Shown: in pieces, positions 6,883 through 12,120 of the stretch | How the letters are laid out: each line of letters starts with the position of its first letter | Position numbering within the stretch: position 1 is the stretch's first letter | NCBI GenBank assembly: GCA_964424345.1 | Contig: CAYRIK010000002.1 | Span: 31,667 to 95,666, forward strand | Length of the DNA stretch: 64,000 nt | From: RGIG6307 sp964424345 | Lineage (GTDB): Bacteria; Bacillota; Clostridia; Lachnospirales; Lachnospiraceae | Direction: 5' to 3' | Notes under the pieces: generated by a model | What the model saw: the letters and a program-made list of their open reading frames with translations, nothing else | Databases searched by the model: none | What the model was told of the DNA's origin: nothing | Position numbers and translations under genes: made by a program

Positions 6883-8655
6883 TTAAGAAAGTAAAATATG
6901 TACTTTTGCAAGCTCTTCTAACGCTCTTTTTCCATCTATTACCTGCTGAAGTGCCATAACATCACTGCCAAGCCTCTGCGTGTAATATTCGTAACTATTT
7001 TTTTTGACGGCATATACAATATCATGCAATGCCTTTTCTTTATCCTGTATGCTCTCTATCCCATCTAATTTGGTATGAAATACTTCTGCAGCCTTTCTTT
7101 GCTGTTCTTCTTCTGTGAAATGAGATAAAATAGCTGCTGGATTATAAGTACCAGCCTCTAAATCTGCAAATAATAACTCTGCCACCTTGCCATACAGCTC
7201 CTCTGTAAAATCAGAAGGCTTGATATATTTTGCAATATGCTTATATATCTCAGGCTCATCGGTAATCCACGTCAGCAATATCCTCTGCGTACGCTTTTTA
7301 TGATCTTCTGCAGTCTGCCTCTTTGAAACAGCAGGCTTTGGACGCTCTATAGGGCTTGCACCGCCTGTCTGTGCCGCATACTGATTTACAAGACTGCGTA
7401 AATTTTCAAATCCGATGTGATATTCCTGTGCTGCTGCCTGAATATAATTTTCCCTTTCAATATCCATAGAAAATTTACATAACTTTTTGGCAATCTCTTT
7501 ATAAAATTTTGTTTTGTCATCTGGGTCATCAAGATTATACTCTCTTTTTAACATGCGTATTTCAAACATAAAGCTGTTTTCCGCACATTTGATTCGTTCT
7601 GCAAACGCCTCTTTTCCCAAATGCTTCATAAATTCATCGGGGTCCTTATATGGCTCTAAATTAATTACCTTGCCAGTAAGCCCTGTCTGTCTTAATATTT
7701 CTAATGCTCGCAATGCAGCTTTGACTCCTGCTTCGTCACTGTCATAGCTTAAAAGCACTTCATCCGCATAACGTCTGAGCAAACTTGCCTGTCCCGGTGT
7801 AAATGCCGTACCAAGACTTGCTACTGCCTGTGTAAAGCCAGCCTGATGCATTGCAATTACATCCATATATCCTTCACACAGTATAAAATTGCCTGCTCGG
7901 CTCGTTCTGGCAAAATTTAATCCATACAGATTTCGGCTCTTATCAAAGATCATCGTTTCCGGACTGTTTAAATACTTTGGTTTTGCATCTCCCATAACAC
8001 GTCCGCCAAATCCGATTACCTTATGATTTACATCTTGAATCGGAAACATGACTCTGTTCCAAAATTTGTCATGGATTCCATATTTTTCATCTATCGTTGA
8101 CAGTCCTGCTTCTACCAACAATTCATCACTATAACCTTTTCTTTTTAAATATTGTGTAAGGTCATCCGGTGTCTTTAATGCATATCCAAGACCGAATTTA
8201 TGCATCGTCTCATCGGTAAGCTGTCTGTCTGTAAAATAAGTACGTCCCTGTGTTCCACGCTCAGAACGAAGCTGATAATAAAAATATTTTGCAGCTTCTT
8301 TATTTACCTCAAGCAGTTTATTACGCTTATTCTGCCTGTCTTTGTTTTCTTTTGTATACTCGATTTCAGGCAATGTCATACCTGCACGCTCTGCCAAAAA
8401 CTTTACTGCCTCTGGAAACGTATAATTTTCATAATTCATAATGAAACTGATTACATTGCCCCCTGCTCCGCAGCCAAAACAATAATAAATCTGTTTATGA
8501 CCGGAAACAGAAAAAGAAGGACTTTTTTCATTATGAAACGGACATAGCCCAAAATAAGAACTGCCTTTTTTTTGGATTTTGACATAACTGCCAATTACAT
8601 CCACTATATCATTTTTTGTCCTAACTTCTTCTATGATTTCATCAGGATAATACAT
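6883..8655 (-). CDS. dnaG: DNA primase DnaG
   Basis: This 590-residue primase has an N-terminal CHC2 zinc finger (Cys38, His41, Cys59, Cys62) and a catalytic core with the TOPRIM segment CEGYMDVIAMHQAGF (about residues 260-275) followed by SYDSDEAG. The C-terminal helical part binds the DnaB helicase. It synthesises RNA primers for lagging-strand replication. It is the first gene of the macromolecular synthesis operon; SD GGAAG lies about 7 nt before the ATG. Upstream are an inverted repeat (8719-8772) and a hairpin (8682-8702). Confidence 0.96.
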   Translation of the reverse strand: MYYPDEIIEEVRTKNDIVDVIGSYVKIQKKGSSYFGLCPFHNEKSPSFSVSGHKQIYYCFGCGAGGNVISFIMNYENYTFPEAVKFLAERAGMTLPEIEYTKENKDRQNKRNKLLEVNKEAAKYFYYQLRSERGTQGRTYFTDRQLTDETMHKFGLGYALKTPDDLTQYLKRKGYSDELLVEAGLSTIDEKYGIHDKFWNRVMFPIQDVNHKVIGFGGRVMGDAKPKYLNSPETMIFDKSRNLYGLNFARTSRAGNFILCEGYMDVIAMHQAGFTQAVASLGTAFTPGQASLLRRYADEVLLSYDSDEAGVKAALRALEILRQTGLTGKVINLEPYKDPDEFMKHLGKEAFAERIKCAENSFMFEIRMLKREYNLDDPDDKTKFYKEIAKKLCKFSMDIERENYIQAAAQEYHIGFENLRSLVNQYAAQTGGASPIERPKPAVSKRQTAEDHKKRTQRILLTWITDEPEIYKHIAKYIKPSDFTEELYGKVAELLFADLEAGTYNPAAILSHFTEEEQQRKAAEVFHTKLDGIESIQDKEKALHDIVYAVKKNSYEYYTQRLGSDVMALQQVIDGKRALEELAKVHILLS

Positions 8656-8681
8656 GAAAATCTTCCTTTTCTAATTTATTA

Positions 8682-8706
8682 CCGGAAATGACAAATTTCC
8701 AGTATA
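8682..8706. repeat. Intergenic hairpin repeat, copy 1 (upstream of dnaG)
   Basis: CCGGAAAT (8682-8689) and ATTTCCAG (8695-8702) form a short stem around a 5-nt loop, followed by GTATAC. The arrangement matches the core of the better-conserved copies at 11365-11391 and 63924-63959, but only the hairpin and GTATAC are shared. It lies in the dnaG leader, 27-50 nt upstream of the start. Confidence 0.5.
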
Positions 8707-8718
8707 CAAAATATATTC

Positions 8719-8772
8719 TGTGTTAACCCCTAAAATTCCTTTTTTTACTTTATTTTTCACACAATTAACACA
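8719..8772. promoter_or_regulatory. Separated inverted repeat between lrgB and dnaG
   Basis: TGTGTTAA (8719-8726) and TTAACACA (8765-8772) are exact inverted copies 38 nt apart. The left arm overlaps where a dnaG -35 box would lie; a possible -10 (TATACT on the minus strand, 8701-8706) is 14 nt away, too close for a standard spacing. It may be a paired operator or a loose terminator for lrgB. The evidence is the dyad only. Confidence 0.4.
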
Positions 8773-8775
8773 AAC

Positions 8776-9471
8776 TTATCCTACTACACTCATAAAAATT
8801 GGTACAATGATTACCGTTAAGATACCTGTCACTACGATTGCAAGACTGCTCATGGCTCCCTGTACCTCTCCAATCTCTAATGCTTTGCTTGTACCAATCG
8901 CATGAGAAGCACTTCCCATACCAAGTCCAAATGCAACTGGATTTTTTACTTTGATCAAACGAAGTACCATTGGACCTACCATATTTCCTAAAATACCTGC
9001 AATAGAAAGACCAATAATCGTTACACCCTGTACACCTGCAAGTTCAGAAGTAACGCCAAGTGCAATCGCAGTCGTTACACTCTTGCCCATCAAAGAATTT
9101 CTAAGTATTTCATTTAAACCAAATAACTGTGATAATCCAAAAATAGTAATACAATGTGCAATCACACCACAAGTAATACTAATTACAATTGCTGCAATAT
9201 TTTCTTTTAATGTCTTTATCTGACGATACAATGGTACTGCAAGACAAACCGTCAGTGGCGTCAGGAAATTTCCAATCATAGAAGCACCCTGATTATATGT
9301 ATCATAAGAAATACCCGTTGCCATCAAAAATACCATGATTACAAAAATAGAAATCAATAATGGGTTAAAAATAGGAAGCGGCCATTTCTTTTGAATTTTT
9401 ACCGCCATTAAATATACAAAGATAGTAACAACTACCCCAAAATAAATTGAATTAGAAAAATACGCCTGCAT
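8776..9471 (-). CDS. lrgB: LrgB/CidB-family membrane protein
   Basis: A hydrophobic 231-residue protein with about 7 membrane segments and the conserved pattern GKSVTTAIALGVTSELAGVQGVT and AFGLGMGSASHAIGT. LrgB family proteins work with LrgA in holin/antiholin-like control of murein hydrolases, and in some bacteria in pyruvate uptake. The ATG at 9471 overlaps the lrgA stop by one base (TGATG); a GTG one codon upstream is the alternative. Last gene of the two-gene unit. Confidence 0.92.
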   Translation of the reverse strand: MQAYFSNSIYFGVVVTIFVYLMAVKIQKKWPLPIFNPLLISIFVIMVFLMATGISYDTYNQGASMIGNFLTPLTVCLAVPLYRQIKTLKENIAAIVISITCGVIAHCITIFGLSQLFGLNEILRNSLMGKSVTTAIALGVTSELAGVQGVTIIGLSIAGILGNMVGPMVLRLIKVKNPVAFGLGMGSASHAIGTSKALEIGEVQGAMSSLAIVVTGILTVIIVPIFMSVVG

Positions 9472-9827
9472 CACTTCTTTCCTTCCTTTATTTTCATAAT
9501 CACCTGTGCTATAAGTCCAGTCACTGCCATAACGACCAATGTAGAAACAATACTGATGACACAGATTGCTAAAACATTACCTTTAATCACATCAAAGCTG
9601 TTCATAAGTCCTACACAAGATGGAACAAAGAAAATTCCCATCATACTAAGCATAAAATCTGCTGTTTCTTCTATCATTTCTACTTTAACTACACCTGCAA
9701 GCAATAAAATCATCATCAATACAAGACCATATACACTTGCTGGAATTGGAAGCGGAAGTACAGCATACAACAACTCGCCGATGCAGCTTACGCCAGCAAT
9801 AATACCAAATTGTTTAAAATATTTCAT
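9471..9827 (-). CDS. lrgA: LrgA/CidA-family holin-like protein
   Basis: This 118-residue protein has four predicted membrane segments and the family signature LPLPIPASVYGLVLMMILLL. It is the holin-like partner of LrgB in the inner membrane. The start at 9827 (MKYFKQFG) is set by GAGGAG about 7 nt upstream; the longer frame to 9857 has no better SD. A near-consensus promoter lies at 9856-9884. Confidence 0.92.
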   Translation of the reverse strand: MKYFKQFGIIAGVSCIGELLYAVLPLPIPASVYGLVLMMILLLAGVVKVEMIEETADFMLSMMGIFFVPSCVGLMNSFDVIKGNVLAICVISIVSTLVVMAVTGLIAQVIMKIKEGKK

Positions 9828-9855
9828 AATCTTCTCCTCTTTTCTTTTACCTACC

Positions 9856-9884
9856 ATAATATTCTATTTTGACAGTTTTTTCAA
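9856..9884 (-). promoter_or_regulatory. Sigma-A promoter of lrgAB
   Basis: On the minus strand, TTGAAA (9879-9884), 17-nt spacer, TATTAT (9856-9861), ending 29 nt upstream of the lrgA ATG. Confidence 0.75.
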
Positions 9885-9939
9885 TCTTATTTATAAAATC
9901 CATTTTTTAAGATAAATATCTACCTGTATCCTCACAGAA

Positions 9940-9971
9940 CGTTTTTGTACACTGGAAAATGAATATTTTCC
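9940..9971. repeat. Intergenic hairpin repeat, copy 2 (between tRNA-Leu and lrgAB)
   Basis: GGAAAAT (9954-9960) and ATTTTCC (9965-9971) form a stem with a 4-nt loop. The flank ACGTTTTTGTACACT before it aligns with GCGTTTTTGCATGCT before copy 3, so the similarity extends beyond the hairpin. It abuts the tRNA-Leu terminator, as copies 3 and 4 abut theirs. Confidence 0.65.
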
Positions 9972-9979
9972 TAATAGAC

Positions 9980-10008
9980 AAAAAAAGAGCAAATCTTTCG
10001 ATTTGCTC
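9980..10008 (-). terminator. Terminator downstream of tRNA-Leu
   Basis: On the minus strand, GAGCAAAT (10001-10008), a 6-nt loop and ATTTGCTC (9987-9994) are followed by seven T. It ends the tRNA-Leu transcript. Confidence 0.9.
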
Positions 10009-10021
10009 TCCTCATTTTCAC

Positions 10022-10106
10022 TGCGGAAGATGGGACTTGAACCCACACGACTGCAATAGCCACAAGATCCTTAGTCTTGCTCGTCTGCCAGTTCCGACAC
10101 TTCCGC
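10022..10106 (-). tRNA. tRNA-Leu (anticodon AAG)
   Basis: The 85-nt class II tRNA has acceptor arm GCGGAAG/CTTCCGC, a long variable arm, and a T-arm with GGTTCAAGTCC. The anticodon stem CAAGA/TCTTG encloses loop CTAAGGA, giving anticodon AAG. A34 would be deaminated to inosine to read CUU and CUC. The 3' CCA is not encoded. A consensus promoter lies at 10146-10174 and a terminator at 9980-10008. Confidence 0.95.
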
Positions 10107-10145
10107 GTTTCTGTTTGTTACTCGTGTTCGCCACAAGCAAGTATT

Positions 10146-10174
10146 ATATTACATGATGTTCTATGATTTGTCAA
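10146..10174 (-). promoter_or_regulatory. Promoter of tRNA-Leu
   Basis: On the minus strand, TTGACA (10169-10174), 17-nt spacer, TAATAT (10146-10151), about 40 nt upstream of the tRNA 5' end. Confidence 0.85.
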
Positions 10175-10202
10175 CACTTTTTTTAAAAAATTTTTTATTT
10201 TT

Positions 10203-10340
10203 TTATTTTTCTGATTTTTCGTTTTTTTCACGCTTTGACAAAGCCCTATCTGCCCTCGCACCAACCACGATACAGCAATACAATATAAACATATACACAA
10301 TCAAAAATACGATACCTATTACGATCAACACAGCCTTCAT
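10203..10340 (-). CDS. Small single-span membrane protein (45 residues)
   Basis: A short frame begins with ATG at 10340, has AGGTG about 5 nt upstream, and encodes MKAVLIVIGIVFLIVYMFIL followed by a charged tail ending KREKNEKSEK. Residues 3-27 form one clear membrane segment and the rest is cytoplasmic and basic by the positive-inside rule. I recognise no family. Good SD, coherent topology and a position between VanZ and tRNA-Leu support a real gene. A CATACTAT sequence upstream resembles a sporulation -10 box but lacks a well-spaced -35. Confidence 0.6.
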   Translation of the reverse strand: MKAVLIVIGIVFLIVYMFILYCCIVVGARADRALSKREKNEKSEK

Positions 10341-10401
10341 ATTTCACCTACTCTGTTTTTCGTATAGTATGTGCCAAAAGAGATATCTTAAACATACGTT
10401 T

Positions 10402-10878
10402 TTATTTTTTATGTATATATGCCATTCTTTCCATACTCTTCCAAATAATCCAACCAAGCAATGTTCCAATAGTATTGGTCATCACATCATCTACTTGACA
10501 ATACCCTCTCTGTGTAATCAACTGACTAAGTTCGATTGCACAAGAACTGAAACATCCTATTCCTACACAAATCCACGCTTTCTGCATCTTTTCAAATACC
10601 ATAGGCATCAAAAAACCAAATGGAACAAATAATAAAATATTTTCTATAAACAATGCATGTGTAATCGAAGTATGACCCCACGTTTCAAATAAAATCCAAT
10701 CTATCCCCTTACGACTTCCTGGTTCTCTGGAAAAAAATGTCATTTCAAGTACTACTTCTAAATAAATAGAGGATAAAATTGCTGCCAATAATTTTTTTTG
10801 TGAAAAAGCATGCTTCACATTCACTTTTCGTATACGACATACAATAAAACTTATTACAACTATAATGGCAGTGAGCAC
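10402..10878 (-). CDS. VanZ-like family membrane protein, N-terminus disrupted or misread
   Basis: The VanZ signatures are clear: ENILLFVPFGFLMP near residue 80, then IELSQLITQRGYCQVDDVMTNTIGTLLG. About four membrane segments are predicted; VanZ-like proteins have poorly known envelope roles, the prototype giving low-level teicoplanin resistance. The longest frame begins at GTG 10878, inside the first membrane segment, and has no SD. In frame upstream the sequence codes a plausible 30-residue N-terminus (ISDLARRICRNIIKDLEK and on) back to GTG 10966-10968, which has a good SD (AGAGG). A TAA (10963-10965) directly follows that GTG. The gene may be mutated, or it may start at a non-standard codon such as ATT 10957-10959. 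Confidence 0.75.
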   Translation of the reverse strand: MLTAIIVVISFIVCRIRKVNVKHAFSQKKLLAAILSSIYLEVVLEMTFFSREPGSRKGIDWILFETWGHTSITHALFIENILLFVPFGFLMPMVFEKMQKAWICVGIGCFSSCAIELSQLITQRGYCQVDDVMTNTIGTLLGWIIWKSMERMAYIHKK

Positions 10879-10999
10879 TATCGCTGGTGCTAAATAACTA
10901 ATCGGCTTTTCCAGATCTTTTATAATATTTCTGCATATTCTTCTTGCTAAATCACTAATTTTTTACACCAACCTTTTCCTCTAAAATATCTTTCTTTCG

Positions 11000-11028
11000 A
11001 TTTTAGCATTGAATATTACAAATAGCAA
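11000..11028 (-). promoter_or_regulatory. Promoter of the VanZ-like gene
   Basis: On the minus strand, TTGCTA (11023-11028), 17-nt spacer, TAAAAT (11000-11005), upstream of the AGAGG SD. It shows that this gene does not depend on the small-RNA promoter further upstream. Confidence 0.65.
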
Positions 11029-11057
11029 GGTAAGAACATCTGTATTTTAGAAATAAT

Positions 11058-11145
11058 AAACAACCTAAAACGAGCCAGTGCAAAGCACTGACTCGTTTTA
11101 GGAAAAACATACCTTTAGGTACGATTTTGGAGGTTGAAGATTTAT
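11058..11145 (-). ncRNA. Candidate trans-acting small RNA with anti-Shine-Dalgarno motif
   Basis: A ~88-nt transcript is predicted from the promoter at 11152-11180 to the hairpin at 11064-11102. Its 5' part reads CAUCAUAAAUCUUCAACCUCC, so an unpaired C-rich segment complementary to GGAGGUU lies within the first 35 nt. A small GUACC-UAAA-GGUAU hairpin follows, then the terminator. No reading frame of note fits in it. Firmicute small RNAs that repress translation commonly use exposed C-rich segments against SD sequences. Many genes here carry GGAGGTT-type SDs, for example sigG and the NFACT gene. Transcription and targets are inferred. Confidence 0.6.
11064..11102 (-). terminator. Strong terminator hairpin of the candidate small RNA
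   Basis: An 18-bp stem with one mismatch (CCTAAAACGAG..., 11064-11081, against ...CTCGTTTTAGG, 11085-11102) has a 3-nt loop. On the minus strand it is followed by TTGTTTATTATTT. The stem is unusually long for a terminator. Confidence 0.8.
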
Positions 11146-11151
11146 GATGTT

Positions 11152-11180
11152 ATTGTACAACTTCTTTCTCAAAAATGCAA
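11152..11180 (-). promoter_or_regulatory. Promoter of the candidate small RNA
   Basis: On the minus strand, TTGCAT (11175-11180), 17-nt spacer, TACAAT (11152-11157). It would start transcription near 11145. Confidence 0.7.
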
Positions 11181-11282
11181 TAGTTATTTTTTACTTTTTG
11201 TATTTTTCTTTATTTTTCCCAAAAACCTCTTTTTTGTTTTTAAAACTTTTTAACAATTCGATATTTCATTCCGCAATTATAA
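11181..11282. other. AT-rich intergenic stretch, no gene seen
   Basis: This part of the 570-nt gap between the VanZ-like gene and the sigma gene is very T-rich on the plus strand. It has no convincing reading frame; a plus-strand frame crossing it is low-complexity and overlaps the small-RNA promoter. It separates the small-RNA promoter from repeat copy 3. Confidence 0.5.
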
Positions 11283-11392
11283 GACTAAACACATTTTCTT
11301 CCACTTACTACTTTCTCATTCAAGAAAACTTGCTCCACTTTGCTGAGCCGAGCGTTTTTGCATGCTAGGAAATGAGTAATTTCCTAGTATAT
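11283..11392. repeat. Intergenic hairpin repeat, copy 3 (extended)
   Basis: The core is CTAGGAAAT (11365-11373), loop GAGTA, ATTTCCTAG (11379-11387), then TATA. The 24 nt from 11368 to 11391 recur exactly at 63935-63958. On the left flank, a ~40-nt stretch ending TTGC (about 11300-11343) aligns with 63823-63861 beside copy 4. The flank GCGTTTTTGCATGCT aligns with copy 2. It lies against the terminator of the sigma gene. Confidence 0.75.
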
Positions 11393-11399
11393 AAAAAAT

Positions 11400-11444
11400 A
11401 ACCTATATCAAGTACCATAAAAATTACGATACTCGATATAGGTT
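11400..11444. terminator. Terminator downstream of the ECF-type sigma gene
   Basis: A 15-bp stem (AACCTATATCAAGTA, 11400-11414, against TACTCGATATAGGTT, 11430-11444, one G-U pair) has a 15-nt loop. T-rich sequence follows on both strands. It ends the minus-strand sigma gene at 11453. Confidence 0.85.
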
Positions 11445-11452
11445 TTATCTTT

Positions 11453-12001
11453 TTAATTTGTACTATCGTACCCTTTTTGTCTCATGCTTTCTGCTAATTT
11501 ATTTCTGCAATAGAACACTTTCTTTCTGACTGCAGCAGAAGACATATGCATAATCTTCCCAATTTCTTTTGGCTTTAATCCAATAGAATACTGTAAGTAA
11601 ATCAGTTCTTTTTCTTCATAAGAAAGTTCTGATAACGCCTGTCTTAATATTTCCATATCAAAATCCTGAATAATTGCATCGAGTAAATCTTCGGATTCGT
11701 CTGGAAGTGCATCTTCATCGATTCCTTTTTCGTCAGGGAAATAACATAGCTTTTCTTGTTCTCGGATCATATCGATAGCTGCATTTCTTACAATGATACA
11801 ACTCATCTTTACTAAATTGGTATAAGGTTGATCTTTATATTTATCAAATCCTTTTACCATCTTTAAAAATCCATTGTGTACTGCATCTTCTGCACGCATT
11901 TCATCTTTTAAAATACGCCATGCAATAAAATATAATTTCTGTTTGTTTTCCGCATAGAGCTTGTGAACGATAGTCTGATCAACTTTAGTTTTTGTCATCA
12001 T
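11453..12001 (-). CDS. ECF-type RNA polymerase sigma factor
   Basis: This 182-residue protein has only regions 2 and 4. Region 2 (residues ~10-95) has LYFIAWRILKDEMRAEDAVHNGF, and region 4 (about 125-175) has ELSYEEKELIYLQYSIGLKPKEIGKIM with a helix-turn-helix. It would recruit core polymerase to a small alternative regulon. No anti-sigma or zinc-finger partner is encoded next to it, unlike most ECF loci. It lies 119 nt downstream of the GH38 gene. The SD (GAGGATGG) can pair with an upstream ATCCTCGT segment, suggesting translational control. Confidence 0.85.
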   Translation of the reverse strand: MMTKTKVDQTIVHKLYAENKQKLYFIAWRILKDEMRAEDAVHNGFLKMVKGFDKYKDQPYTNLVKMSCIIVRNAAIDMIREQEKLCYFPDEKGIDEDALPDESEDLLDAIIQDFDMEILRQALSELSYEEKELIYLQYSIGLKPKEIGKIMHMSSAAVRKKVFYCRNKLAESMRQKGYDSTN

Positions 12002-12012
12002 AGTTCTTCACC

Positions 12013-12071
12013 ATCCTCGTCTTTTTCTTTTGTAAAATTATTTCCCCTTTACTTTATTAACGTACGAGGAT
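12013..12071 (-). promoter_or_regulatory. Possible SD-sequestering stem in the sigma gene leader
   Basis: On the minus-strand RNA, AUCCUCGU (rc of 12064-12071) is exactly complementary to ACGAGGAU (rc of 12013-12020), which contains the SD. The loop is 43 nt. The stem would hide the ribosome site. It is a short match and could be chance. Confidence 0.35.
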
Positions 12072-12120
12072 TGATTTTGTTCCATGATTTTTACAACTTT
12101 TTTTATTTTTTTATAAAAAT

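Noticed and set aside
8701..8726. A dnaG promoter with TTAACA and TATACT
   Set aside because: The spacer is only 14 nt; 16-18 is expected. I list the dyad but not a promoter.
11144..11368. A 74-codon plus-strand reading frame with an SD-like GGAGG
   Set aside because: It is low-complexity, very rich in Phe, Leu and Ser from T-runs, and its SD-like sequence is the complement of the small-RNA CCUCC motif. It also crosses repeat copy 3.
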